From Knoxdaviesia capensis (taxonomy: Eukaryota > Ascomycota > Sordariomycetes > Microascales > Gondwanamycetaceae): a stretch of DNA of 64,000 nt. Shown here piece by piece: positions 23,960-33,938 of the stretch. Position numbers and translations under genes: made by a program. The stretch lies in NCBI GenBank assembly GCA_001510575.1, contig LNGK01000008.1, positions 3,895,541 through 3,959,540 of the forward strand. Reading direction: 5' to 3'. The notes below the pieces were generated by a model. The model was given only the letters and a program-made list of their open reading frames with translations, had not been told where the DNA came from and ran no database searches. How positions within the stretch are numbered: the stretch's first letter is position 1; every line of letters starts with the position of its first letter.

Positions 23960-24707
23960 ACCAGCTTCATATACACGCCAGTTCTATGATCCTCTCTTTT
24001 CTCCTCCCCCTTGTTTTCTCACTGCTTGGTTTTCTCTAAACACTACAAAACTGTCGACGGCTAGATATCATGCGGCGTCTTGGCTATTAAATCGGGGGTC
24101 TGTTTTTCCTTTTCGTTTCCTGTGCTTCTATTGAAATTGATGGTCTTTGTACATCTCCTTGCTTTTTAGAATGTATGTAAATTAGGCACAGCCCTTCTCT
24201 TAATAATAACCACCCGATCATAGAACTTTGAATGAGGCAATGACTTATATGTGAACTGAGTGATTGTCTTTCCTGATGAACTAAGAGAAGATAGCTGGCT
24301 CAGCACCGTTAACTTATGGAAGAGACTAACTATATTTACTCGTAGATATTCAAGGCATTCTGAAAATTCAAAACACCCCCTGAACTATTAGCCATAGATT
24401 ATCTATTCCAATACCTAAAAAACAGTATTACCACTAACACGATAACCCTAACTTTATGTGTTTATATTCAATATATCACCATATTCTTCTTAGCAATAAA
24501 CATCAGAATATACGCATTTATTTGATTCCGTAGCCCTAGTCTGATGTTGATTATGATTCTGATGTATTATTCTATTTATTAATTCATCTGATCTTCTTCT
24601 CCTACTTCCGTAATCTTTCTTTCGTTCCCTCTCATATCGCTCACATACCCCCCTTCCTTATTCCCTCTATTTTTAACGAAAGACCACTATCAATCCTTTT
24701 ATTTATT
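23960..24707. other. Intergenic region, AT-rich in its second half
   Basis: The first 250 bases look like a 3' UTR. From about 24180 to 24680 the sequence is clearly AT-rich compared with the flanking genes, with a telomere-like AACCCTAA at 24444. No gene is seen. The composition could reflect an old mutated repeat. Confidence 0.5.
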
Positions 24708-26873
24708 ATGGATCCTAACCTGGATATAGTGATGTCAACTTCCGACGATATCACTAACATTATGCAGGAGAATGAGCAACTCCAATTGGAGATTGCAGAG
24801 GCTCGTCAGGCCGAGGCCAACGCTGATGAAGGGTTCAAACAGGAGCACGAGGGCAGAATCAGTGCTGAGATGCGCACTGAACAGCATCCCTACAACCCTG
24901 ACTCCAAAACAACTTTTCTCTCCTTTCTTTACTACTCTTATGTTCACCTTTTCCGACCCCTATCGGCCGACCTCTCGCCCAGCATGTCTAGCTTGCCGGG
25001 AATGTACACCAATATGCGACTCCGCTACTATCCCAAGAAGCTGAAGCCATGGCTGGATTTTCCCGAAGCCCATGCCAGAATCTTCAGCACCATCCGCGAG
25101 ACCCTCGGCAATGACATCCTGTTCCGCTCGCCGTCCTCCCTCACCCGAATGGGGGCCAACCTGTTCCCGCCTCCTCCCGCGACCGCCCGGCAGCCCTTCC
25201 CGTTCCAGGGCCAGGCTTACGAAGGACGCGTTTCCGAAATCATCAATGCTTTCCTGACCTACCTCACGGAAGATCAATCCAGCGACACCAAACGGGTCAC
25301 CTTCCAGAATTTCGTTTCTGGCCTTCACCCAACTGTCGTGGACGCCCCATGGGGCGCAGATACCCCTGAAGTTCCTGGCATCCCCGATTCCTGGTGCCTA
25401 AGTAGTGACAAGGACGGAATCCAGCGCCCTCTATTCACTATTGACTATAGTGCTGCCGAAATCGTTGACACTAAGAATATCCGGGAGGTATTTGGCCATA
25501 TGCCGGGAAATATGTTTGGCGACGCCGAAGAGCTTGACGCCAACGGACAGAAAATGGCGTCGCGCGAGCTCAGAGCTCGTTACTTCATAGCCTGTGTGCT
25601 TGCGCGTGCTTACAGCGCAATGGTCGACGGTGGCCTGCCGCTTGGCCTCATTGTCTGCGGGAGAGTATTCATGCTCTTGCACATTTCCCCCCAAAACCCC
25701 GGCGTCCTCTACCAGTACACTGTGCTTTCCACCGAGGACCTCGGGTTCCCGGACGACCCGTTTAAGTCCGGCCCCCCCACCCAACGCACAATCAACCGGT
25801 TTTCCTACCTCCTCCAGCACACACCGATTGCGCTTCTGACAGCCTTCACTGTGATGGCGCTGGAGACCCGGGGCGCGTCCGTGGAGGAGCGCGAGATCAC
25901 CAAGGAGTATCTCCGCAGCTGGCCGGCCACTTGGACCCCGACGCTGGTCGGTGCTACTAGACGGCTTCTGGACGTGGCGGATCTTCAGAGCTCCGCCAAC
26001 GCCTTCCTTCTTCCCCCCGGCTTTGCCACCAGCCGGGCGTCCGAGCTGCCTCCCATCCCGCGCTCGTTTTTTGAACCCCTCGGCGAGAACACATTCTCGT
26101 TTCACGTGCAGCGAGCCAATACACGGGTTCTTGAGGTGTACGAGTGGGTCAGTCGGCCCACTCGGGACGAGTACTGCAGCCAAAGCTGCCTGCGCGGCCT
26201 GAAGGAGGGCGCCGAGTTCGACGGCGACTGCCCCAACGTCGCCGTGCACCGTGCCGCCGCCGCCGACGCCAAGAGCGATGCCGGTCCCCACAAGCACCCG
26301 ATAGGCAGCCTTCAACTTGCTGGTGCCCTTCAGAGGCAGGTCGCCACGAAGCTCAACGATGGCTGCCAAGCGCTTGACTCCCTGGGAAGATACGGGGCCA
26401 TTGGCGCCCTGTTCAAGGTCACCGTGTTTCCTTACGGATACACCTTTGTGTGCAAAGGTGTTCAAAAATGCCACCAGGCTCGACTCCTGCATGAGTCGGA
26501 GGTGTATTCTCACCTGTCGCCCATCCAGGGCTCCATCGTGCCTGTCTGCCTGGGACAGTTCAACCTGCGGCGGGAGTACGTCCTCCAGACCTATGCGCGC
26601 ATCACGCGCTTCCTCATGCTGTCCTATGCCGGTGAAGAGGTTGCGGAGGACCCTGACGACGACGAGCTGGAGTACCTAAAGTCTAGCCTGGAGGAGTTTG
26701 GAGTCTTCCATGAAGACCTCCATGGTCCGAACATTCTCTGGAGCGCGGAGAAGGGCCGATTTATGGCCATCGACTTCGACCGGTGCCGGCTGTCCATTGT
26801 TGAGTCCGAGACGGCTTCGTCCGTCCCCTCGTCGGTCAAATCAGACATAAGATACGACTTCGATTGGGAGTGA
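24708..26873 (+). CDS. Fungal orphan with C-terminal kinase-like fold
   Basis: The single-exon product of 721 residues belongs to a fungal family of large hypothetical proteins that end in a degenerate protein-kinase-like fold. Residues 20-60 form a charged coiled-coil-like segment (NEQLQLEIAEARQAEA). The middle has no named domain. Around residue 490 is a Cys/His motif, CSQSC, then Cys508 in CPN and His514, which may bind metal. The C-terminal part shows GALFKVTVFPYGYTFVCKG (a glycine-loop-like start and Lys), a long helix region HESEVYSHLSPIQGS and PVCLG, then the catalytic-loop-like HEDLHGPNILW at His668 and IDFDR at Asp689. Such genes often occur in many lineage-specific copies and lie near AT-rich DNA, as this one does. 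Substrate and role are unknown. Confidence 0.75.
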   Translation: MDPNLDIVMSTSDDITNIMQENEQLQLEIAEARQAEANADEGFKQEHEGRISAEMRTEQHPYNPDSKTTFLSFLYYSYVHLFRPLSADLSPSMSSLPGMYTNMRLRYYPKKLKPWLDFPEAHARIFSTIRETLGNDILFRSPSSLTRMGANLFPPPPATARQPFPFQGQAYEGRVSEIINAFLTYLTEDQSSDTKRVTFQNFVSGLHPTVVDAPWGADTPEVPGIPDSWCLSSDKDGIQRPLFTIDYSAAEIVDTKNIREVFGHMPGNMFGDAEELDANGQKMASRELRARYFIACVLARAYSAMVDGGLPLGLIVCGRVFMLLHISPQNPGVLYQYTVLSTEDLGFPDDPFKSGPPTQRTINRFSYLLQHTPIALLTAFTVMALETRGASVEEREITKEYLRSWPATWTPTLVGATRRLLDVADLQSSANAFLLPPGFATSRASELPPIPRSFFEPLGENTFSFHVQRANTRVLEVYEWVSRPTRDEYCSQSCLRGLKEGAEFDGDCPNVAVHRAAAADAKSDAGPHKHPIGSLQLAGALQRQVATKLNDGCQALDSLGRYGAIGALFKVTVFPYGYTFVCKGVQKCHQARLLHESEVYSHLSPIQGSIVPVCLGQFNLRREYVLQTYARITRFLMLSYAGEEVAEDPDDDELEYLKSSLEEFGVFHEDLHGPNILWSAEKGRFMAIDFDRCRLSIVESETASSVPSSVKSDIRYDFDWE

Positions 26874-27274
26874 GTTTTCTGCAGCTGATACAAATTCGTT
26901 AAGTTCTATGATAAGATTCAAAGCAGCGAATATGAAAGAGTCGGATGGAGCCCCTATGTGTTTTCACTTCTCCTTGCAGCTGTGCCTGAGGAAGTCAGCC
27001 TCACTGGGAAAAAAGCAAGTTCCCAAAACTTCGTAGACAGCACCAACCAACCCTAACCCTAGTCCCACACTGAACCCACTTTTGGTTTCTGCCACTGATT
27101 ATTTTTTTCAACTTTTTTTTTTCACCGCTCTCATAACCACGCATCCATCTTCTTGCCAAACTTTCTAACCTTCATCTTCACTGGATAACGATACCCTAAC
27201 TCATGATACTGCAAGGTACAAACGAATCGAAATCGAGCGATACGGTTGTATAAAACGAGAGAGATACTTCCAGC
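26874..27274. other. Intergenic region and rrp3 promoter
   Basis: About 400 bases without a gene. It holds the 3' end region of the kinase-like gene and, at 27049, a doubled telomere-like box that may act in the rrp3 promoter. Confidence 0.6.
27049..27061 (-). promoter_or_regulatory. Telo-box AACCCTAACCCTA upstream of rrp3
   Basis: Two overlapping units of CCCTAA lie 214 bases upstream of the rrp3 start codon. CCCTAA-type boxes bound by Myb/telobox factors (Tbf1 or Rap1-like) are a known feature of ribosomal-protein and ribosome-biogenesis promoters in several ascomycetes. The assignment here rests on sequence match and position only. Confidence 0.5.
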
Positions 27275-28887
27275 ATGTCGTCGAAGCGGCGGAAGATCAC
27301 CCACGATGCGCCAGCCGCTCCGCAAGTCGCCTCGAAGCCAGTGAAAAAGACGGCTCTTGAGAAGAAGCCTCTCCCGCCTGCGGACCCAGCATCTGAGAGT
27401 GAATCGGAAGAGCAAGCGGCCCCGGAGACTGAAGCTGCAGAGGGTGCGGAAGCAGCTCCTGCCGAGAAGAAGACCTTCAAAGATTTGGTACGTCTAGAGT
27501 TGTTCCATAACATCAAGAAAAAACTGGTGCTAATTCTAGTGTTCTGTGTAGGGTGTTGTCGAGCGGTTATGTGAAGCATGTGAGAAACTTGGGTATAAAG
27601 TCCCAACTCCGATTCAAGAACAGTCGATCCCGATTGCTCTCGAGGGCCGCGACCTGATCGGTCTGGCTGAGACGGGTAGTGGAAAGGTTAGCACCAACCA
27701 ACATTGGATCTCTTGCTTCATGCTCTACCTGGGAGCGAATGTTAACGACCCCTTTGTGTATCTCATAGACTGCTGCGTTTGCACTCCCCATCCTTCAAGC
27801 ACTACTCGAAAAGCCCCAACCCTGCTTTGCCATGGTCCTCGCCCCGACCCGCGAACTCGCAACTCAGATCGGTCAGGTCTTCGACGCTCTCGGATCCCTG
27901 ATAGCCCTTCGCTGTGCCGTCATTATTGGCGGTTTAGATATGGTGCCTCAGTCTATCGCCCTTGGCAAGAAACCCCACGTAATTGTGGCGACCCCTGGAC
28001 GAATCCTCGATCATCTGGAGAAGACAAAGGGCTTTTCCTTGCGCAACCTGAAGTACCTAGTCATGGACGAAGCTGATCGGCTGCTGGACATGGACTTTGG
28101 CCCGATTCTCGAAAAGATCTTGAAGTTCCTCCCCCGAGAACGCCGCACCTACCTCTTCTCCGCTACCATGTCATCCAAGATCGAGTCTCTCCAGCGCGCA
28201 TCTCTGCGCGACCCCGTGCGCGTGAGCATCAGCTCCAACAAGTACCAGACCGTCTCGACGCTGAAGCAGAACTACGTCTTCATCCCGCTCGTGCACAAGG
28301 ATACCTACTTGATACACCTGCTCAACGAGTTTAACGGTCAGACCTCGATTGTATTTACGCGGACGCAGTACGAAACCCAGCGTCTGGCTATTTTGTTGCG
28401 CACGCTTGGCTTCGGCGCCATCCCGCTCCACGGCCAGCTGTCACAAACGGCGCGATTGGGCGCTCTGAACAAGTTCAAATCTGGTAGCCGTGAGATCCTG
28501 GTGGCCACCGATGTGGCGGCGCGAGGTTTGGATATTCCTAAGGTTGACTTCGTTGTCAATTTTGACCTGCCCCAAGACAGCAAAACCTACATCCACCGTG
28601 TCGGCCGTACCGCGCGTGCCGGAAAGTCTGGTGTGGCTGTGACGATTGTCACGCAGTACGACCTGGAGATCTACCAGCGCATTGAATCGGCGCTTGGAAT
28701 GAAACTGGAGGAGTACCCCACTGAAAAGGCGGTGGTGATGGTGTTCAAGGAGCGGGTGGAAGAGGCTCAGCGTCACGCGAAGACGGAGATGAAGACCATC
28801 ATGGAGACCAAGGGCAAGCGCAACGGCAAGACCTCGAAGGTCATTGGCAAGCGGAGGTCCGACAACATGGATGCAGAGGAGGGTTAA
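27275..28887 (+). CDS. rrp3: ATP-dependent DEAD-box RNA helicase Rrp3
   Basis: Three exons (27275-27487, 27552-27686, 27769-28887) with GT-AG introns of 64 and 82 bp, both between codons, give 488 residues. This is the nucleolar DEAD-box helicase Rrp3, needed for 18S rRNA maturation (its human relative is DDX47). After an acidic, Glu/Ala-rich N-terminal tail the core begins near residue 69 with the F-x-D-L element. The Q motif (TPIQEQSIP) follows. Walker motif I (AETGSGK-T) is cut by intron 2 after Lys116. Then PTRELA, VATPGR, DEAD at residues 216-219, SAT, and motif VI HRVGRTARAG near residue 392 are all intact. A basic tail ends the protein. It lies directly upstream of rps19 on the same strand, so both neighbours serve ribosome production. 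Confidence 0.96.
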
Positions 28888-29261
28888 GAGCGTTCTTTAC
28901 AGTATATGCCTGCTTTTAAATGTACATTCATGCCGTTTCAATTAAAGCAAGTAGTTGAATCACGTTGTAGAGGAGAACTTGATGATAGTGGGGTTGACAT
29001 GACCAAAAGTATTTGCACGAAACTCCTTTATCGTAGTTCTTATCACGATAAGGTTGATGACTGAAAGAGAACTTTTTGTGGGGTTTTGTGAGAGGGTTTT
29101 TAAGCCCTAGCTCCAATTTTGGCCCAGAGTCCCTACCACAAATTTAGGTGAACATTTCCAAGGCCGTTTCTTCCTGTTCTTTTCAACATCTTCAACCTCA
29201 CCTTATTACTCTCTCCAACCACCTCCTTCTCCCCCATCAAACCCCCCAAAACACTTTCAAA
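28888..29261. other. Intergenic region between rrp3 and rps19
   Basis: It contains the rrp3 3' end region and the rps19 promoter. A pyrimidine-rich leader precedes the ATG (29166-29255), and a CCCTAG near 29105 resembles a degenerate telo-box. A pair of box-C/D-like words near 28979 and 29061 was considered and not accepted as a snoRNA. Confidence 0.5.
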
Positions 29262-30339
29262 ATGGCTGGCGGTACCTCCGTTCGTGATGTCGATGTAGGT
29301 TTACCAATCTTCTCTCCCGTGATGACGTGAAAGACGGAGCACCAAAGCAAGAGGAGGCACCACAAATTTCTCGCTCGATCGATAATGTCCCCGACAAAAC
29401 CATGAACATCCCATTCTCCGAGAACCGGTACACTCGACCCTCCATACTCGAGATCGGAGATACACCCCGTGTCCTCGAACATATACACATATACCCGATT
29501 GCCCAGACCCCGAGACGAGGCCTGCAGCATATCGGTTGTCGGAGCCTTGTCTCGGCGGATGAGGAAACTGGCGAGACGCAGAGCTGCGATACATCTACAA
29601 ATGCTACTGGCGAAAGCTGTGGCAGGAGCATGTCCTAGCTCGCTCTCGCTGGGCTCGGAATAATGGGATACTGGGATTTGATTTGGGATATTTTGGGTCT
29701 ACCCGAAGAGCAGGTGTGAGGGGGTCGAAAGACTTCTGTTGACGGAATCATGCTAATTCGGGACCCTTGTTTTTTCTTTTCCTTTCATTCAGGCTCAGAA
29801 GTTCATCGAGGCTTATGCCGCGTTTCTGAAGCGTCAGGGAAAGCTGCCTATTCCCGGTATGTTTACAACGCCTCTACTTTGATACAACAGGATGAACATT
29901 CTACTAACAACGTCTTTGATATATGAACAGGTTGGGTTGATACCGTGAAGACCAGCACCGCTAAGGAGCTGCCCCCCCAGAACATTGACTGGTTCTACGT
30001 GCGCGCTGCCTCCGTGGCCCGCCACATCTACCTCCGCAAGACCGTCGGTGTCGGCCGTCTCCGCAAGGTCCACGGCACTGCCAAGAACCGTGGCAACCGC
30101 CCCTCGCATCACTTCGATGCCTCCGGCAACGTTGACCGCAAGATCGTCCAGGCCCTCGAGAAGATTGGTGTCCTTGAGCAGGATGAGGACAAGGGCGGGC
30201 GCAGAATCACCCAGTCTGGCCAGCGTGATTTGGATCGTAAGTCTATACTCTTCGTTCAATTTTCGAGCATTGATTCTGTAGTTGTATCTCTAACCACTTC
30301 TTCCTTTATATAGGCATTGCCCAGGCTACCCTCGATGCT

Positions 30340-30371
<32 letters not shown>

Positions 30372-30381
30372 TGACGAGTAA
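29262..30381 (+). CDS. rps19: 40S ribosomal protein S19 (eS19)
   Basis: Four exons (29262-29294, 29793-29856, 29931-30236, 30314-30381) encode 156 residues. Exon 1 supplies only MAGGTSVRDVD; the next exons give AQKFIEAYAAFLKRQGKLP, then WVDTVKTSTAKELPPQN, DWFYVRAASVARHIYLR and GNRPSHHFDASG, all classic eS19 sequence. The protein sits in the head of the small ribosomal subunit and is required for pre-rRNA processing. Frames agree across all three GT-AG introns. Intron 1 is 498 bp, several times longer than any other intron in the window, which is common for the first intron of fungal ribosomal-protein genes and may carry regulatory sequence. The C-terminus is a run of ten glutamates ending in DDE, encoded by a GAG/GAA repeat; this acidic tail is longer than the core family needs. 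Confidence 0.96.
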
Positions 30382-30994
30382 ACTAACGCACTCTCACACT
30401 CTTCTTTTAACGACTCTCAAAACTTAAAAAATTACACACAAAACGGGCATGTTTGATTCTTTTCTGGTTTCGGCTGGCGTATATGAGGGACTCTAAAATG
30501 GAATGACTTTTAGATGTTGGCGCCGTCGTGCGCTTGTTTTTTTCTTCTTATACATGAAAAATGTGAACAAGAAAAATCCTAATACTACGTGAAACAGGAG
30601 CAGATGTGAACTGTATCCTTTCCCCTTCTCTGTGCAGAGGTGCATCTTTATCGGTCTCCTGTGATACATGCGTTAGCATAGAAAGAGTACCTAGCTGGTG
30701 TGTTGACATGTGAATTCGTTGTGGCTCCCCGCCTAATTTTCAACTTGGAGGACTTCCAGGCAGCCTCGTGTGCCTGTGATTCGTCGCAAACATTTTCTGC
30801 TACATGATTCACGATTTCTTGTGATTCGTTACATTAGCTACTCTTCTTAACGCGAGACATCACAGTCCATGATTATGTGTCTCTTCCGAATAACCACTTG
30901 TTCCGTCTATCCTGTCTAATTCCTTAACCTCCGCTATCTTTAATACCACCTAGCTCTAGCATGGGCCCCCGTGTTACATCGGATATCTCGTGAG
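30382..30994. other. Intergenic region downstream of rps19
   Basis: The first 200 bases are AT-rich and likely 3' UTR. No gene or clear motif is seen in the remainder, which leads into the proposed start of the deaminase-like gene at 30995. Confidence 0.5.
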
Positions 30995-32434
30995 ATGGAA
31001 AGTGCGGGAGATGAAGGTACGAAGTTGGTGATATGTCCTTGCTATCAGTTCTGTGCCTAACCAGTGGTGAATATCGGATGTGATCTAGCCAGCGAAGGCG
31101 ATGTTGGAAAGTCAAACCTTGAGTTCTGTTTTGCCAGAACCGAGGCCGGTGATGTACTCGAAGCCCGCGAGATCAAACAAAGCATTCCGCTCGGTAGCCA
31201 ACCGGTGGTCCGATCGAAAGTGATCGGCGCGCTCAAGATAAAAACTCCTAACGCCGACGCCGACATTCCCCCACTGATCTACGCCGTATCCGGACTGACC
31301 CTCGGTGACATCCCACCGCACACGAAGCTGCTCAGCGGGCCCAAGTGGGCAACATGGGCGAAACACTTCAGCAAGCTGCTCCTGATCCGGCTGGGGACCT
31401 TCTACGACGGAAAAGGCTCGCCAATCACCGAGAAGAAGAAGGGCGACTGGCACGCCGCCCATGTGGAGCTGAAGCTTGCCACGCACACCATCATGACGGT
31501 CCTGCGCCAGGCCGGCGTGACGAAGAAGACCCGCGAGCTGACGCTGCAGGACCTGGTTGATCTGCGCGGCTGCGCTGCGCAGTGGGAAGGGTGCAGCACT
31601 CCGCGGTTCGAGATCCATCTGTCGCGGGCGCCGTGCAACGTGTGCCGCACCTTTGTGTGGCGCTTGTCGTATGTCACGGGCGTGAACATGCGTATTTGCG
31701 TGCAGCAGTCTGGAGACGTGGTTATTCCGCCCGTCAGTGAGCGGAAGGCGATGGCGACCACAGTGGCGGGACATCTACCAGGCGATGACGACGTCGGTAT
31801 GCATACATTACCGGAGCATCTGCAGAAGATCCTGCGAGAGGCGCAAGAGAGCATGCCCAAGATTCACAAACGGCCTTCTGGATCAGAACAAACGGACCCT
31901 GAGACGACAGCTCCGGTGATGCCAGCCACGCCCAGCCCGGTGCCGGGTCCCGACCACCACACCGTAGAGGCTGAAGGCTCGAGTTCTCTGATGCCCCTCA
32001 ATATAGAGGCTCTAACCTTCCAAGAGGATGTCTCCAACACCATCCTGCCATCGATTGAACGGCCGCCGCGGGAAGCAGCCCCTGAGATAATTGATCTGGA
32101 CAACCTTCCCGAGCCCGACGTTCATAGCTTCCGGCGGCGCGCCCGGCTCGACGCCTTCTGGTTCGACGACCCCGGCGGCAAACCTGGCCGTGCCCCGTCA
32201 ATCCGCTCAACCCCAACGCATATTCGGCAGCGCTACCCACTCCGGGTGTTCAAGGACAAGCAGGCGTCTTCCGCCAGACCAAGTGATCGGGCCCGTGCGG
32301 TGCAGAATGATCGACAGGATCGCGCATGGAACACAAGTCCGTTGGCGTGGGATGTTCAGAGAATGGAAACGATGGAAAATGCGACGACGTCGTATTTTTT
32401 TCCAGAGGTGGTGGATTTGACGATGGAAGATTGA
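30995..32434 (+). CDS. Putative deaminase-fold protein with two SUMO-interaction-like motifs
   Basis: The main frame (31065-32434) lacks an ATG near its 5' end. I propose a 22-base first exon (30995-31016) and a 48-bp GT-AG intron; the join keeps the frame and gives 463 residues. The short intron has its CTAAC branch-like word close to the acceptor, so the start is the weakest part of the model. Residues 137-150 read WHAAHVELKLATHT, and residues 189-206 RFEIHLSRAPCNVCRTFV. His140-x-Glu142 plus Pro197-Cys198-x-x-Cys201 is the zinc-site pattern of the cytidine/nucleic-acid deaminase superfamily, with a beta-strand directly before PCxxC and a further strand (NMRICV) after the helix, as that fold requires. 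The C-terminal half is disordered and contains EIIDLD (349-353) and, at the very end, VVDLT followed by MED: hydrophobic-acidic cores typical of SUMO-interaction motifs. Family and substrate are unproven. Confidence 0.6.
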
Positions 32435-32819
32435 CTTGGATTGGGCATGGATGCAGGAAGGGGAAACGTATTGGACAGGCGAAAATAGGGTCTAACCCTG
32501 TACGTCATTTTTTGGAGCGAAATAAAATTGCAGCACCTGGGAATAAGCCCCATGCCCAAAATACCCAATTCTGTAATGTGCTACAGCTATTTAAATCCCG
32601 ACACAACTCGATTTTCCCAGTCTGAAAATCGTCACGAACTTCACCGCCAATGCAACGACTCTCTGCGTGTTTCTCCATCAGATGGACCACTTATAACCTT
32701 CAGCGAGAATCATCGCGGCGTCCAGAAGATTGAATGCGTTTTCACGCGCGCGACGAGGTATCCAATCGTCACGATTCGGTCATCCTTTCCACGGCGGCAA
32801 ACGGTATGATGCGTCAAGA
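32435..32819. other. Intergenic region upstream of the fluoride channel gene
   Basis: About 385 bases without a recognisable gene or motif. An in-frame non-ATG extension of the next gene reaches back to 32730 but offers no methionine. Confidence 0.5.
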
Positions 32820-33938
32820 ATGGCGAAACAACCAACTCCCTTGTCCAACGTCACCAAGCAACTCTACACACACTCCTATCTGATCCTCTTCTCGATATGG
32901 GGCACACTGGCCCGCCTGGGTCTGCAGGCGCTTACCGACTATCCGGGCGCGCCAATCTCGTTTGGCATTGCCTGGGCGAATTTCGCCGGATGCTTGGTGA
33001 TGGGGTTCCTGTTTGAAGAGCGCGTGGTCCTGCTGCACGACTGGCGACACCCAGACGGACTGCCGATGGCCACCCCGGACCTCGACCTGTCAAATTTCGA
33101 CAACGCAGACGTCGAGCTTACGGGCCTCGCGCCCCTGGAGACGAGGGCCGAGCTGGCGGAATACAAGGCGTTCAAGAAGTCATTGCCCATCTACGTCGGG
33201 CTTGCTACAGGCTTCTGCGGATCGTTCACCTCGTTTTCGTCGTTCATGAAAGACACTTTCCTGGCGGTCTCAAATGACCTCTCCACTCCGGGCTTCGACG
33301 ATATCCCCGGCCGCAATGGAGGCAGGTCGTTTATGGCGTGGGCCGCGGTTATAATCTCTACGCTGTCGCTCTCATACTCCGGCCTGAAGCTCGGCACCCA
33401 CTTCGCCGTCTGGGTGTCTCCGTTTCTGCGGCCGTTGCAGCCTGCGTTCCCCCAGCGATTCCTCGATATTCCCGCCGTAGTCCTCGGCTGGGGCTGTTGG
33501 CTTGGAGCCATCTTCATCACCATATGGCCTCCCTACGATGCCTGGCGGGGGCAGGTCACCTTCGCCCTGGTATTTGCACCGCTGGGAACACTGCTCCGCT
33601 TCCACCTGGGAGCCCTGCTCAATTCACGTATCCCCGTGTTCCCGGTCGGCACCTTTGCAGCGAACATTCTGGGAACCGCCATTCTCGGCGCCGCCTTTGA
33701 TATTGCCCATACCCCCATGCACGGCGTGGTGTCCTGTCAAGTGTTGACAAGTGGCATTGAGGACGGCTTCTGCGGTTGTCTAACGACCGTGTCGACCTGG
33801 GTTCTGGAAATGTACACAATCGGCCGACAAAGTGCGTACACCTACGGGGTTTCCAGTGTTATTACCGGGTTTGCAGTTTTAGTAGCCATTATGGGTGGCA
33901 TGCGGTGGTCGATTGGATTCGAAGACCCTGTGTGCTGA
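32820..33938 (+). CDS. fex1: Fluoride export channel with two CrcB/Fluc domains
   Basis: The single-exon product of 372 residues is a eukaryotic fluoride exporter (FEX) in which two CrcB/Fluc domains are fused into one chain, replacing the bacterial dual-topology dimer. Domain 1 spans about residues 20-195 and domain 2 about 215-365, separated by a linking membrane segment. Each repeat has the pore signature: GFCGSFTSFS at residues 131-140 and GFCGCLTTVS at 316-325, and each has the polar-track asparagine in a glycine-rich helix (WANFAGCLVMG, Asn54; AANILGTAILG, Asn282). Domain 2 keeps Thr-Thr but replaces the phenylalanine-serine ending seen in domain 1 with Val-Ser. The protein should export fluoride at the plasma membrane, and is usually constitutive. 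The ATG at 32820 is the first in frame. Confidence 0.93.
   Translation: MAKQPTPLSNVTKQLYTHSYLILFSIWGTLARLGLQALTDYPGAPISFGIAWANFAGCLVMGFLFEERVVLLHDWRHPDGLPMATPDLDLSNFDNADVELTGLAPLETRAELAEYKAFKKSLPIYVGLATGFCGSFTSFSSFMKDTFLAVSNDLSTPGFDDIPGRNGGRSFMAWAAVIISTLSLSYSGLKLGTHFAVWVSPFLRPLQPAFPQRFLDIPAVVLGWGCWLGAIFITIWPPYDAWRGQVTFALVFAPLGTLLRFHLGALLNSRIPVFPVGTFAANILGTAILGAAFDIAHTPMHGVVSCQVLTSGIEDGFCGCLTTVSTWVLEMYTIGRQSAYTYGVSSVITGFAVLVAIMGGMRWSIGFEDPVC

Noticed and set aside
25431..26513. A 360-codon frame antisense to the kinase-like orphan
   Set aside because: The + strand gene has the domain motifs; the antisense frame is explained by codon bias.
27687..27768. Continuation of the rrp3 frame through this segment instead of splicing
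   Set aside because: Only splicing joins the Walker lysine to the threonine that must follow it; the unspliced reading leaves the helicase motif.
28975..29066. TGATGA and CTGA words about 80 bases apart, like a box C/D snoRNA between rrp3 and rps19
   Set aside because: There is no terminal stem flanking the boxes and no recognised guide; such short words occur by chance.
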